Shown here piece after piece: positions 1 through 9,400 of a stretch of DNA of 41,325 bases. The notes under the pieces are model-generated. The model had not been told where the DNA came from. It saw nothing but the letters and a program-made list of their open reading frames with translations, and ran no database searches. The position numbers and the translations under genes are program-made. Location: contig CANRIM010000022.1 of NCBI GenBank assembly GCA_947630695.1, positions 1 through 41,325 on the forward strand, in the 5' to 3' direction. Source of the DNA: an uncultured Lachnospiraceae bacterium (lineage in GTDB: Bacteria; Bacillota; Clostridia; Lachnospirales; Lachnospiraceae). The first letter of the stretch is position 1. Every line of letters starts with the position of its first letter.

Positions 1-102
1 CGTACCATCGATAAAACCAGACTGAAAGATAAGGTCTGCCATCTGGATCCTAAAATTTTGCTCCGGGTGGAAAATGCATTGAAGGTCAGTTTGCAGTTGT
101 AA
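1..102 (+). CDS. MazF/PemK-family endoribonuclease toxin, C-terminal fragment (cut by window start)
   Basis: Only the last 33 codons are visible. They read RTIDKTRLKDKV at the start and end VENALKVSLQL before a TAA at 100-102. This is the typical C-terminus of MazF-type mRNA interferases: the R-T-I-D-K-x-R-L segment followed by a final helix that begins with a V-(D/E)-x-A-L motif. The family cleaves single-stranded mRNA at short sequences and is normally neutralised by a MazE antitoxin encoded just upstream, which here would lie outside the window. The IS30 element begins four bases after the stop codon, so the toxin reading frame is not broken by the insertion. The identification rests on a short segment only. 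Confidence 0.7.
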   Translation, partial: RTIDKTRLKDKVCHLDPKILLRVENALKVSLQL

Positions 103-106
103 AAGA

Positions 107-1803
107 GGTGAAGTGAAAAGTTAACTTCCACTTCTAAAGCCTCCGGCAAAAAAGTTGCTGTTAGTGTTGCAGGAAAGGATATTTAAGGAAAAACAATAAA
201 CAGAAGTAGAAACTACTTTTACAATTGATGTCAGGATGGTGCTTCGCCGTCGAAAAAGAGCCTGTTTCTGGGCATACAATATCGTGCGGAATTTAGACAC
301 TTTTTTGAAGTGCAAGACTAACTTCCACATAGAAACGATCAGATCGATTTACCGGCAGATACCTGACATCTCTATGTATTTATCGGTTCTTTAAAAGATA
401 TGGTTTTAGTATGACACGGTCGCTCTCAATCTTACGGATGCCAAAGGCCTGAAGCCTTTCGTAAAGATCCGGGTAGAGAAACGCGGTCAATTCCAGAGGA
501 CTTTTCCCACCCAGAGATTCCACAGGGGCGGAGTCCACATGGCTCAGCACGAGGTTGAGAGCGTCCTGGTCAACCAGTCCGAGACCCCGAAGATCAGTCT
601 GCTTCGGGAGAATATAGCGCAATTCAATGTGTTTGTTCTCCAAAGTACCCTTCTGACCGGACTGCATGGGATCACAAAAGAATACCCTTGTACGGCGGGA
701 GCCGTCTGCAGCGGTCTCCATGTCCTGAGCAGCACTGAATTCACTTCCCCGGTCGGTCAGCAGGACATGTACGTACTTGCGGAAGAGTTGGGAGCCGAGA
801 ACCTCTTCGAGGAGACTGACACCGGAGAGCATGGCAGCGGCAGTTTTTTCTTTCTGCAGGAAAGCAAAAAGCAGACCGGCATTCACAAACTTGAAGGTTT
901 GGATGAAAGGGCCGTGCAGTTCATCATTGTAGACGGTGTCCATCTGCGTTACGAAGACGCCGGGATTCTGGTCAAGGTAAGAGCGGTAATCCTTGTAGGT
1001 ACGTCCCTGCAGGTAGCGCCTGTCCTGCCGTTTCTTATAAGCAACGGCCTTGGCTTTGGGAAGCTTCCTGGAGACCTGCCTGCGCAGATCCATGACCGTT
1101 ATACCGGCCACCTCATGGAACACATCGGATTCGATGTAGTTGTAGATGGTTTTCTCACAGACGCCGAGTTCAGGATGTGCCTGAAGGATCTGGTAGGGAG
1201 AGAGACCCTGCCGGAGGAGAGGGCCGATGATGTCAGCCATGGCTCTGGCTTCCGAGGAAGTCAGATTGACGCCGACTCTGGAGTCAACAAGAGTCTCCCG
1301 GTAGTCGGCCTGCGCCTTTTCAGGGTTGTAGTCGTACTTGTCGAAGCGGCATCTGCTGCGGTTTGAACAGCCATTGCAGGCGCCGGGGGAGCGATCACGC
1401 CGGGAACAGTGGAAAGGCAGGTAATTCGGGCAGTCAGGAGTGCACTGCCTGTTAAAAACACATTTATTATAAGCAGAGCATTCGAGGGGCAAAGAGCATT
1501 TTTTCACCAGGATCCGGTGAGCCTTGATTTCCTTACCGATGGTGGATTTGTCTTTACCGATGGTTTGGGCGATGGCAGTTTTGGTGGAACCATTGATGAT
1601 ACCTTTGAGGATGATGCGACGTTCTTCCAGAGTCAGGTGGAAATAAGAATTCGTATTATTCATGGTGTTACCTCCAATCAGGGAAGGCATCTGCCGATAA
1701 GAAAAGAGTAAGACAAAGTGCCACATGATTTCAAGTGGAGGTTGGAGAAAGACTAATTTCTACTTGAACCCCTTAGAAGTGGAAGTTAACTTTTCACTTC
1801 ACC
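107..1803 (-). mobile_element. IS30-family insertion sequence, complete
   Basis: The element is bounded by perfect 31-bp terminal inverted repeats at 107-137 and 1773-1803 (outer end GGTGAAGTGAAAAG). It encodes one DDE transposase on the minus strand. At about 1.7 kb it is longer than the typical IS30 member (about 1.1-1.3 kb) because some 240 bp of non-coding sequence separate the transposase stop codon from the left repeat. I see no convincing target-site duplication: the left flank ends AAAAGA and the right flank begins CCCATG. The element sits between the mazF-like gene and the promoter of the zinc-ribbon genes. Confidence 0.9.
380..1663 (-). CDS. IS30-family transposase
   Basis: This is a 427-aa DDE transposase. 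The N-terminus carries a helix-turn-helix of the IS30 type (LTLEERRIILKGI, then TKTAIAQTIGKDKSTIGKEI), followed by a cysteine-rich segment with several CxxC-like spacings that probably binds zinc. The catalytic core contains the first Asp in QMDTV, the second Asp in LLTDRGSEF and the Glu in GTLENKHIELR. I chose the ATG at 1663 because GGAGGT lies six bases upstream. The reading frame stays open 21 codons further, but without a ribosome site. The frame is intact, so the element may be active. Confidence 0.93.
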   Translation of the reverse strand: MNNTNSYFHLTLEERRIILKGIINGSTKTAIAQTIGKDKSTIGKEIKAHRILVKKCSLPLECSAYNKCVFNRQCTPDCPNYLPFHCSRRDRSPGACNGCSNRSRCRFDKYDYNPEKAQADYRETLVDSRVGVNLTSSEARAMADIIGPLLRQGLSPYQILQAHPELGVCEKTIYNYIESDVFHEVAGITVMDLRRQVSRKLPKAKAVAYKKRQDRRYLQGRTYKDYRSYLDQNPGVFVTQMDTVYNDELHGPFIQTFKFVNAGLLFAFLQKEKTAAAMLSGVSLLEEVLGSQLFRKYVHVLLTDRGSEFSAAQDMETAADGSRRTRVFFCDPMQSGQKGTLENKHIELRYILPKQTDLRGLGLVDQDALNLVLSHVDSAPVESLGGKSPLELTAFLYPDLYERLQAFGIRKIESDRVILKPYLLKNR

Positions 1804-1840
1804 CCCATGAAAAAAATCTTTCGTTCTGCCCCACTCTTTA

Positions 1841-1869
1841 TTGCCATTTGTCGAAATCAGGCGTATAAT
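1841..1869 (+). promoter_or_regulatory. Sigma-A-type promoter for the zinc-ribbon gene at 1907
   Basis: TTGCCA at 1841-1846 and a perfect TATAAT at 1864-1869 are separated by exactly 17 bp. They lie 38 bp upstream of the ATG at 1907, with GGAGGA at 1893-1898 as ribosome site. The promoter is only 37 bp outside the IS30 right repeat, so it survived the insertion. Confidence 0.75.
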
Positions 1870-1906
1870 TTCTTTATATATTAAATAAATTCCGGAGGAA
1901 CAAGCC

Positions 1907-2407
1907 ATGAAAATTTGTCCAAAGTGCCAGACACAGGCAGACGATTCTGCAAAATTCTGCACCAACTGCGGCACGCCGTTTCCGGCGCAGAACATGTCGC
2001 AGCAAACCGAAAATCCAAATTTCAACAACGCCTATCAGGCGCAGTACACGCCGCCCGTTGACCCTTTCGATCACACGGCGGAATTTGATGCCAAAGATAT
2101 CTCCGACAATAAGGTCATATCCATGCTGGTATACCTGATGGGCTGGCTCGGCATCGTGATTGCCCTGCTGGGAAGCCACTCTTCTCCCTACGCGGCATTT
2201 CACGTTCGTCAGGCGCTGAAATTTACCGTCGTCAGCACGCTGATGCTGATCTGCGCCGCCCTGCTTTTCTGGACCATTATCGTCCCGATTGCCGTTTGTG
2301 TGATGGAAGTCATCTTTTTCGTCATTAAAATCATCTGCTTTTTCCAGATTTGCAACGGAAAAGCAAAAGAGCCTGCGATTATCCGCAATCTGGGATTTTT
2401 GAAATAG
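1907..2407 (+). CDS. Zinc-ribbon membrane protein (DUF4870-like)
   Basis: This 166-aa protein begins with a zinc ribbon (CPKCQTQ, then CTNCGTPF, residues 4-23). A Pro/Gln-rich linker and a hydrophobic C-terminal half follow. That half contains YLMGWLGIVIALLG, an AAFHVRQALKF segment between helices, and two or three membrane spans. The HVRQALKF-type motif between membrane helices is characteristic of DUF4870/Tic20-like proteins. The molecular function is unknown. The gene shares zinc-ribbon architecture with the next gene and lies in the same direction, so they are probably co-transcribed from the promoter at 1841. Confidence 0.8.
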   Translation: MKICPKCQTQADDSAKFCTNCGTPFPAQNMSQQTENPNFNNAYQAQYTPPVDPFDHTAEFDAKDISDNKVISMLVYLMGWLGIVIALLGSHSSPYAAFHVRQALKFTVVSTLMLICAALLFWTIIVPIAVCVMEVIFFVIKIICFFQICNGKAKEPAIIRNLGFLK

Positions 2408-2484
2408 GCGTAATGCCTTCCGACGACCTGGCAGGTGCACCTCGGGTGCGCGTGCCGCTACCTTAATTGTAGGAGGATAAATAG

Positions 2485-3447
2485 ATGTTTTGTCCGAATT
2501 GTGGATATCAAAATGCCGACGAAGACCGTTTTTGTCAGAACTGCGGCGCCGCTTTGCCGGATACCGGCCGTTTTCAATCGGTCCAACCCGAAACCGCACA
2601 ACAGCAGACCACGCAGCAGGCATTTCAACAACAACCCGATGCACAGCCTTCTTCCGGCGGCGCCGTCTGGATGCTGCTGAAGCAGTGCTGTTCCATGCCC
2701 GCCGCCCTGGTGGCTGTCATTGCCTTTTCGGCGTCGCTGCTGTTTCGGCTTCTGCTGGCACTCCAGCAGCCCGGTTCCATTGTGATGCCCGGCCACATGG
2801 TTTTGCCGCCTTTCTACATCGAAGAGGGATTGGAGGATCTGTCCCCGCTTTTTGATCAGCTGTCCTATTATCTCAGCCAAATGTCTGTGGGCGCCTCGCT
2901 GGTCGGCCTGATTCCGGGCATTCTGATCGCTGTCGGTCTCTGGATGGTTTACGCATCCGCCGCCGATAAAGCAAAACCCGGCATCAATACCAGTGGCCTG
3001 ATGCTGATCAAAGTGATTTTGCTCATTGATCTGGTTTGTACCTGCATTCTGGCGGCGGTTCTGGAAATCGGATTGCTGCTGATCATCGCCGGAGTTGCCA
3101 GCAGTTATTACTACGGATCGATGGCAGGCGCACTGCTTGCCGTCTGGTTTATCCTTGCCGTTGTTTTTACACTGATGATTCTCTTCTACGCAAAAGCCGT
3201 CCGGACGACCACGGTGATCCGGGATGCCGCCCGCTTCGGCAAGCTGTCGGACCGCGTTTCTCTGTATGTTGCGGTGATGTCTTATATTATCGGCGGCATG
3301 ACGGTACTGGGTCTGTTTTCAAACCATGGCATCTTTTCCATCATGCAGCGCCTCTGCTCTGCAACGGCGTCCATTGCCTTCGGCATTTTCCTGTTTTCGT
3401 ACAGAAATCGTATCAGAGCCGCTTTTAAGCCGCAGTCCGGCAATTGA
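2485..3447 (+). CDS. Zinc-ribbon multi-pass membrane protein, unknown function
   Basis: This 320-aa protein opens with a zinc ribbon (MFCPNCGYQNADEDRFCQNC, residues 3-20). A Gln-rich linker of roughly 40 residues follows, then about five or six predicted membrane segments spread over residues 60-315. AGGAGG at 2471-2476 places the start at 2485. I recognise no catalytic motif. The zinc ribbon plus membrane domain is common in Clostridia and may act as a membrane scaffold or sensor. It is likely co-transcribed with its smaller zinc-ribbon neighbour at 1907. Confidence 0.78.
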   Translation: MFCPNCGYQNADEDRFCQNCGAALPDTGRFQSVQPETAQQQTTQQAFQQQPDAQPSSGGAVWMLLKQCCSMPAALVAVIAFSASLLFRLLLALQQPGSIVMPGHMVLPPFYIEEGLEDLSPLFDQLSYYLSQMSVGASLVGLIPGILIAVGLWMVYASAADKAKPGINTSGLMLIKVILLIDLVCTCILAAVLEIGLLLIIAGVASSYYYGSMAGALLAVWFILAVVFTLMILFYAKAVRTTTVIRDAARFGKLSDRVSLYVAVMSYIIGGMTVLGLFSNHGIFSIMQRLCSATASIAFGIFLFSYRNRIRAAFKPQSGN

Positions 3448-3474
3448 AAGTAAATTATTGAGGAAACATCAGAT

Positions 3475-4746
3475 ATGAATAGAAAAGTGAAAAACCTGAT
3501 TTCGATTATAGCTGTTGTGGTTTTGTTTCTGGCGCTGTTTATGATTGCAGACTGGTTCGTGGCGCAGCGAAATGCACAGGCCACCGGCCAGCCGGCAAAA
3601 ACGGAAGCCTCTGATGAAAACGATCCGGCTGCAAACACATCACAGCCGGATGCGCCGGAAGCGACGGACGACCCTGCAGCCGCAGAAGATCCTGTGCTGC
3701 AGCAGGCAAATGCCATACTGGCCTCCATGACACAGGAAGAGAAGGTTTATCAACTGTTTATGGTAAAGCCGGAACAACTGACCGGCGTATCTCCCGTAAC
3801 CCAGTCGGGAGAAACCAGCAAAACGGCCATCACCGCAAAACCGGTGGGCGGCATCATTTATTTTGCCGATAATCTCCGCGCCAGAGCGCAGTGTACGGCC
3901 ATGATACAAAATCTCCAGTCCTACAGCAAGCTGGGACTTTTTATCGGCGTTGACGAGGAAGGCGGCACTGTCGCCCGTCTGGGGAACAATTCGGCTATGG
4001 GTACCACACGGTTTCCCGCCATGGGAGACATCGGCCGGACAGGTGATACGACACAGGCCTATCAGGTGGGTATGACCATCGGTACAGACCTGAAAGCACT
4101 GGGCTTCAATCTGGATTTTGCCCCCATCGCGGATGTCAATTCCAACCCGGACAATCCGGTCATCGGCACCAGGGCTTTCAGCAGCGACCCCACGGCAGCC
4201 TCGGCCATGGTGGCAGCCTGCGTCAACGGCTTTCAGGACAGCGGCATCTTATGCACCTTAAAACATTTTCCCGGTCACGGTGATACGGCTACAGACAGCC
4301 ATGTGGCGGATGCCGTCACCAACAAAACCGCGGATGAACTGCGGGCCTGCGAACTGCTGCCCTTCTCCGCCGGTATTCAGAGCGGCGCGCCTGTGGTCAT
4401 GGTAGGCCATATCCATACCCCTGCGGTGACACAGGAAGACCTTCCTGCCACCCTGTCCGCCGAAATCATCGGCGGCCTGCTGCGGGGAGAACTGGGATTT
4501 CAGGGTCTGGTCATTACGGACTCCTTGTCCATGGCGTCCATTACGGACCATTATACCCCGGAAGATGCGGCAGTCAAAGCCATGCAGGCCGGCGCAGATA
4601 TTTTGCTGATGCCCCAGGATCTGGACGGCGCCGTGACGGGAATCACCCGGGCACTGCAAAACGGCGCCCTTTCCGAAGAGCGCCTGAACGAAAGTATTCT
4701 GCGGATTCTGGAAGCCAAAATCCGCTACGGTATTATTGCACAATGA
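3475..4746 (+). CDS. nagZ: Beta-N-acetylhexosaminidase, glycoside hydrolase family 3 (NagZ-type), membrane-anchored
   Basis: This 423-aa protein has an N-terminal membrane anchor (residues 8-27) and an Ala/Asp/Pro-rich linker to about residue 75. A GH3 domain follows. KHFPGHGDT at 263-271 is the signature of GH3 N-acetylglucosaminidases and supplies the His of the Asp-His acid/base dyad. D349 in VITDSLSM is the expected nucleophile. NagZ enzymes remove terminal GlcNAc from muropeptides during wall recycling. The anchor implies action outside the membrane, as in Gram-positive NagZ. GAGGAAA precedes the ATG. Its 3' end overlaps the convergent hydrolase gene by 22 bp. Confidence 0.88.
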   Translation: MNRKVKNLISIIAVVVLFLALFMIADWFVAQRNAQATGQPAKTEASDENDPAANTSQPDAPEATDDPAAAEDPVLQQANAILASMTQEEKVYQLFMVKPEQLTGVSPVTQSGETSKTAITAKPVGGIIYFADNLRARAQCTAMIQNLQSYSKLGLFIGVDEEGGTVARLGNNSAMGTTRFPAMGDIGRTGDTTQAYQVGMTIGTDLKALGFNLDFAPIADVNSNPDNPVIGTRAFSSDPTAASAMVAACVNGFQDSGILCTLKHFPGHGDTATDSHVADAVTNKTADELRACELLPFSAGIQSGAPVVMVGHIHTPAVTQEDLPATLSAEIIGGLLRGELGFQGLVITDSLSMASITDHYTPEDAAVKAMQAGADILLMPQDLDGAVTGITRALQNGALSEERLNESILRILEAKIRYGIIAQ

Positions 4747-5408
4747 GAAATTCCAAGCAGCGGTCCTGCTGTTTTCATCCATTCCATAGCAATCAGCCCG
4801 TGGCCGTTTTCGGTGGGATGTACGCCATCCCACGACCAGTATTCGGCGGGGGTCTGGGCGCATTTCTGGTTGAAAACCTGCTGCAGCGGTACAAACAACG
4901 TCTGGTAGTCTTCTGCCAGACGTTTTACTGTCTGCCCGTACCCTGTGATGCAGTCCCGCCAGAGGGCGTATTCCGACCGCATATTTCCCGCATTGCATAC
5001 GAAGGGTTCCATTAAAATCAGCTTGCAGTCCGGCAGTTCTTTCCGGATCTCATCCAGAAACATCCGGTACAGCCGTTCATATTTTTCCCGGGGCGTGGGC
5101 TGATTGTTGTTTTTTCCACCGGGACCGTCATTGATGCCCACCAGGATGCTTACAATATCCGGTTTCAGCGGCAGCAGATCGGTTTCGATCCGCGCGTACA
5201 AATCGATGATCCTGTCGCCGGATACCCCTTTGTTCCGGAAATGAAAGTGTTTTTGCGGATACAGCGCGCCCAGCAGGCCGTTGATGATATATGCGTAACT
5301 GTGACCCATCTGATGATTCAGGTCCCATTCCTGTTCTTTTTTCTTATACCGGTTTCCGTCGGTAATACTGTCTCCCGTAAAAAGGATGACGGTTTCTTTT
5401 TCGTCCAT
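4725..5408 (-). CDS. SGNH/GDSL-family hydrolase
   Basis: This 227-aa protein has the SGNH blocks in order: GDSITDGNR (catalytic Ser, about residues 12-20), a Gly in the GVSGDRI segment, VGINDG (block III, with the oxyanion Asn) and WDGVHPTENGH (block V, with catalytic Asp and His). No signal peptide is seen, so it is probably cytoplasmic. It resembles the rhamnogalacturonan-acetylesterase-like or lysophospholipase-L1-like branch that deacylates carbohydrates or lipids; the substrate cannot be told. GGAGGA precedes the ATG. The gene follows the histidine kinase gene by 21 bp and is probably co-transcribed with it. Confidence 0.85.
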   Translation of the reverse strand: MDEKETVILFTGDSITDGNRYKKKEQEWDLNHQMGHSYAYIINGLLGALYPQKHFHFRNKGVSGDRIIDLYARIETDLLPLKPDIVSILVGINDGPGGKNNNQPTPREKYERLYRMFLDEIRKELPDCKLILMEPFVCNAGNMRSEYALWRDCITGYGQTVKRLAEDYQTLFVPLQQVFNQKCAQTPAEYWSWDGVHPTENGHGLIAMEWMKTAGPLLGISHCAIIP

Positions 5409-5429
5409 GTCATTCCATCCTCCGAAATC

Positions 5430-8399
5430 CTACTGTGTTTTCTCCGGCGCAAGCCATTTTTCCAGTATTTCCAGCAATTTGTTCACTTCTACCGGTTTCG
5501 CCACATGATCGTTCATTCCCGCATCATGGGCGTGCATGATATCGTCCGAAAATGCATTGGCAGTCATGGCAATGATGGGAATCTGCGCCGCGTCCGCCCG
5601 ATCCAGGTGCCGGATTTGCCGCGTCGCCTCATATCCGTCCATCACAGGCATCTGAATATCCATGAAAATCAGATCGTAATATCCTGCCGGATGCTGTGTA
5701 AACAGTTCCACCGCCTCTTTGCCGTTCTCTGCTTTTTCCACCTGGATCCCGATATAAGAAAGCAGTTCCTCCGCAATTTCCAGATTCAGTTCATTATCCT
5801 CTACCAGCAGCACCCGCTGATTCTGATACCGGACTTCCTCCATCTGGGCGGAAACCACCTGTTTGCCTTCGGCGCCCAGAGACAGGACAGACTTCAGGGC
5901 ATACACCAGCCGTGAACGGAACAGCGGTTTTTCAATAAAGGCCTGAATCCCGGCTTCTCTGGCTTCCGTCTCAATTTCCGACCAGTCATAAGCCGACAGA
6001 ATGATGATCGGCAGATCTTCCCCGGCCAGCGCCCGGATTTCCCGGGCTGTTTCCACGCCGTCCTTGTCCGGCATCTTCCAGTCTAAAATCACCGCGGCAT
6101 AGCTTTCCGCTGTTTTCTGCTTTTCCTCGATCCGCGCAATGGCTTCGACGCCGCCAAATACGCCGTCTGCTTTCATACCGATACTGTCCAGAATCTCACA
6201 GGCCGCATCGCAGGCGTCCGCATCGTCGTCCGCCACAAGTACCCGCAGATCCGCCAGCCCTTCCACATTTTCCGCTTCTTCCTCCTGCAGCTTCAGATGA
6301 ATCTGCACCGTAAACACGGAACCGACGCCCAGTTCGCTTTCCACCTTGATGTCGCCTTCCATCATCCGGACAATGTTCCGGGTAATGGACATGCCCAGGC
6401 CCGTGCCTTCGATATTTTTACGCATGGATTCTTCCGAACGGCTGAAGGGGGTGAATATATTCTGAATAAATTCCTGATCCATACCGATGCCGGTATCCTC
6501 ACATCGAAATTCATAACAGGCCATACCGTGGATCAGGGACTCGCACTCCCGGATCGTGAAAGTGATCACGCCTTCTTCCGGGGTAAACTTGACGGCATTT
6601 CCCAAAATGTTGACAAATACCTGCCGCAGCCGCAGCAAATCGCCGATGACATTTTCATGGGCAATATCCGAGATGTGCACCCGCAGCTCCTGATGCCGGC
6701 TGTTGGCCTGGGGCCGGATAATTGTTACGATGCTGTCTACCATATCCGCCATGCCGAAGGGTTCCTCGCTCAAGGTCACCTTACCGCTTTCGATCTTGGA
6801 CATATCCAGCACGTCATTGATCAGCGCCAGCAGATGGCGGCTGGATACCGTGATCTTGCTCAGGCAGTCCGTCAGCCGCTCCGGATCATCCATATGCATG
6901 GCGGCAACTGCCGTCATCCCCATGATAGCGTTCATAGGCGTCCGGATATCATGGGACATCCGGGCAAGGAAATCCGTCTTGGCCTGATTGGCAGCCTCCG
7001 CCGCTTCCGTACTGTTTTTCAACGCCAGCCGTATTTCCTGCTCCCGCTCCTTCAGCGCGGTCACATCCTGAATGGCAAACAGTACGTTGACCGGCCGGCC
7101 GGCCTTGCGGGTCAGGCACAGGATCGATATGTTTTCCCAGTGCCGCCCGTCCATATCAATTTCATATTCATACTGCAGATAGGGCACATCCTCGGTCAGA
7201 TGTGTGCTGATATAGTCATAGGAAATGACTGTACCGATATCTTCCCCGTTTTTGTCTTCCGTAATATAACAGGACTGCAGATATTGGATCAGATCCTCAT
7301 AGCGGCCTTCCGCAGGCATACTGCTCTTTACATTTCCCAGATACTGGTAGGTATTCTGTTCGAAATTCACCAGCGCAAACCGCGTAAACAGCCGCGGTAC
7401 CGCGCCTACGATATCGGACATCTCCTTCTTTTCCGAGATCAGCCGCTTTCTCTGCCGCCAGTTCCGGATCAGCAGATACAGCAGATACAACAAAAATGCG
7501 GCAATCAGTTTGATTTCCAGACGGATACCGGCGGAATCCGCCTGCCGCGCCATGGTCCGTGTAATAGAGGAAGGAAAGCTCTGTACCAGCACCCAGTCGC
7601 TGCTTTCCAGCGCAATGATATAAGCGCTTCCGGTGCCGTTGAATCCCTCATAGTTAAAATTGTTGAAATTGACAGAATTGCTTACATCCAGCGCTTCCTC
7701 CAGTTTTTGCTCGTCTTTCTGAGACAGGCTGTCGCTGCTCTTTAAAAATTCCAGCAGATTGTCCGGTTTGGATTTGACGCCCACGCACAGCAGCACGTTG
7801 CCGTCCCGGTCCAGCAGATAGGTACTGCCCTGCATTCCGAAATAATCGGTCTGCAGCCGCTGCTCCATGGTTTCTTCCCGCATGATACAGCTTAAGACCC
7901 CCAGAATCTGATCTTCATAATAAAACGGCGTGTAAAAACTGATCAGCGTTTCGTTGGTGATTCTGGAATTAAAAATCACGCTGATTCCGCTTTCCCCCTG
8001 CATTCCCTTCTGGAAATACGGGCGGTCGGACAAATCCGCCGTCTGTCCCTCTGCAGTCAGATCAATGCCGTCCGCAGAGATAAATTCCACGTAGTCAAAC
8101 TCTGACCGGGAAATCATATCCTGCAGCATCTCGCTGTCCACTTCCGGTTTGTCCATCACAGATTCATACAAATGGGCCAGCAACTGCGCGCTCTGCATGG
8201 AGGAATCAACCATTTCATTGAGACGGTCGGCCGTCTGCCGTGTGGCTGTTTCAATAAATCTGTCGTTCTGATCCAGAATCCGGTTGTGATTTTCTCCGGT
8301 AAACGAAAGAAAGGAAAATCCGATAAATCCCAGAAGAACCACCACTGCCGTGATTTTTATAATAATGCTTTTATTGTTTTTTTTGCCTGTTTCAGCCAT
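5430..8399 (-). CDS. Hybrid sensor histidine kinase with two receiver domains
   Basis: This 989-aa membrane kinase has a membrane helix at 12-32 and an extracellular Cache-like sensor at about 40-285. A second helix lies at 297-311, followed by a PAS-like region at about 330-450. The HisKA domain has the phospho-acceptor H483 in MSHDIRTPMN. The ATPase domain has N601 (N box), DTGIGM (635-640) and GTGLGM (665-670). Two receiver domains follow, with phospho-Asp D773 (ILDWKMPDKDG) and D914 (FMDIQMPVMDG); both keep the acidic pair and the Lys (EKP, AKP). There is no C-terminal HPt domain and no separate regulator nearby, so the output partner is unknown. GGAGA precedes the ATG. Confidence 0.92.
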   Translation of the reverse strand: MAETGKKNNKSIIIKITAVVVLLGFIGFSFLSFTGENHNRILDQNDRFIETATRQTADRLNEMVDSSMQSAQLLAHLYESVMDKPEVDSEMLQDMISRSEFDYVEFISADGIDLTAEGQTADLSDRPYFQKGMQGESGISVIFNSRITNETLISFYTPFYYEDQILGVLSCIMREETMEQRLQTDYFGMQGSTYLLDRDGNVLLCVGVKSKPDNLLEFLKSSDSLSQKDEQKLEEALDVSNSVNFNNFNYEGFNGTGSAYIIALESSDWVLVQSFPSSITRTMARQADSAGIRLEIKLIAAFLLYLLYLLIRNWRQRKRLISEKKEMSDIVGAVPRLFTRFALVNFEQNTYQYLGNVKSSMPAEGRYEDLIQYLQSCYITEDKNGEDIGTVISYDYISTHLTEDVPYLQYEYEIDMDGRHWENISILCLTRKAGRPVNVLFAIQDVTALKEREQEIRLALKNSTEAAEAANQAKTDFLARMSHDIRTPMNAIMGMTAVAAMHMDDPERLTDCLSKITVSSRHLLALINDVLDMSKIESGKVTLSEEPFGMADMVDSIVTIIRPQANSRHQELRVHISDIAHENVIGDLLRLRQVFVNILGNAVKFTPEEGVITFTIRECESLIHGMACYEFRCEDTGIGMDQEFIQNIFTPFSRSEESMRKNIEGTGLGMSITRNIVRMMEGDIKVESELGVGSVFTVQIHLKLQEEEAENVEGLADLRVLVADDDADACDAACEILDSIGMKADGVFGGVEAIARIEEKQKTAESYAAVILDWKMPDKDGVETAREIRALAGEDLPIIILSAYDWSEIETEAREAGIQAFIEKPLFRSRLVYALKSVLSLGAEGKQVVSAQMEEVRYQNQRVLLVEDNELNLEIAEELLSYIGIQVEKAENGKEAVELFTQHPAGYYDLIFMDIQMPVMDGYEATRQIRHLDRADAAQIPIIAMTANAFSDDIMHAHDAGMNDHVAKPVEVNKLLEILEKWLAPEKTQ

Positions 8400-8476
8400 T
8401 TGCCGTCTCCTGCCTTTTCAGCTTTTTTCAATCATAGCACTTTTTATATTACCATTCAGCGTATCAAAAATCAACG

Positions 8477-8515
8477 AAAAAGGCGGGGTATGCCGCGCAC
8501 ACCCCGCTGTTTTTA
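8477..8515 (-). terminator. Rho-independent terminator, probably bidirectional
   Basis: A seven-bp stem GCGGGGT (8483-8489) pairs with ACCCCGC (8501-8507). An A-run lies on the left and a T-run on the right, so it can work on both strands. It lies just downstream of the ZIP transporter gene read on the minus strand, and separates it from the histidine kinase gene. Confidence 0.7.
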
Positions 8516-8524
8516 TATGCCGTT

Positions 8525-9292
8525 TCAGCCCAGCGCCACATCCAGCGCCATCATGACGGTAAATCCGAAGGTAAAGGCAAACAGTCCAGCCTTCCGGATG
8601 GCGCCGTCCTTCATTTCCGGGATCAGCTCGTTTGCTGCCACATAGATCATCGCCCCGGCAGCAAAACTCAGCAGATACGGCAGCAGCACCGAAAGCAGCG
8701 ACGAAATCCAGAGTGCTGCCAGCGCAGCAAGCGGTTCCACCGCGCCGGACAAAACCCCCCAGCCGAAAGCCCCGCCGCGCCGCGTCCTGGTACCCAGCAG
8801 CGGCATGGAAATGATGGCGCCCTCCGGCACATTCTGTATCGCGATGCCGGCGGATACGGCCAGCACCTCCGGAAAGGTAATCAGCCGGCTGCCGGTGAGC
8901 CATGCCGCCAGTACCACGCCTACGGCGATACCCTCCGGAATATTGTGCAGTGTCACCGCGGTAAACAGAACCGTCTGTTTTTTTTGCTCTTTCCGGCTGC
9001 GCCGGCCGCTGCAGAGGCGGGAAATGCCCTCATCAAACGCCAGCAGGAACAAAATGCCGGCCCAAAATCCGGCCGCTGCCGGCAGAAAAGCCAGGCCGCC
9101 CATGGCTTCTGACTGTTCGATGGCGGGCAGCAGCAGGCTCCACACGGAGGCGGCCAGCATGACCCCTGCCGCAAATCCGTTCAGCATCTTTTCCAGCGCT
9201 TTTCCCGGCGTGCTTTTCATCAGATATACGCAGGCTGCCCCGATGGAGGTGCCCGCAAACGGCAGAAGAAGGACCAGCAGGGTCTCTTTCAT
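8525..9292 (-). CDS. ZIP-family divalent metal transporter (ZupT-like)
   Basis: This 255-aa integral membrane protein has about eight hydrophobic segments. The two ZIP signature helices are present: HNIPEGIAVGV in helix IV and AIQNVPEGA in helix V. These supply the His/Asn/Glu residues of the binuclear metal site. The family moves Zn2+ and often Fe2+ or Mn2+ into the cytoplasm. The second helix has Asn (QNVPEG) where many ZupT proteins also carry Asn. The loop near residues 95-105 is basic (CSGRRSRKEQKK) rather than His-rich. The gene lies downstream of the Nudix gene on the same strand. Confidence 0.9.
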   Translation of the reverse strand: MKETLLVLLLPFAGTSIGAACVYLMKSTPGKALEKMLNGFAAGVMLAASVWSLLLPAIEQSEAMGGLAFLPAAAGFWAGILFLLAFDEGISRLCSGRRSRKEQKKQTVLFTAVTLHNIPEGIAVGVVLAAWLTGSRLITFPEVLAVSAGIAIQNVPEGAIISMPLLGTRTRRGGAFGWGVLSGAVEPLAALAALWISSLLSVLLPYLLSFAAGAMIYVAANELIPEMKDGAIRKAGLFAFTFGFTVMMALDVALG

Positions 9293-9400
9293 GCGATACT
9301 TTTAGCCTCGCTTCTTTCGGTTCTGTCTTACTATATGCAGATACCGGGCGCAAAGGGCCTGTTTTTATTCTGTTGTTTTTGTTTTTTGGGCCGCGGGTCC

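Noticed and set aside
539-1366. Long plus-strand open frame
   Set aside because: It lies entirely opposite the IS30 transposase, has no ribosome site and matches no family. It is a shadow of the GC-rich coding strand.
6297-7745. 482-codon plus-strand frame
   Set aside because: It is antisense to the hybrid histidine kinase and His/Arg/Gln-rich, as expected for a shadow frame.
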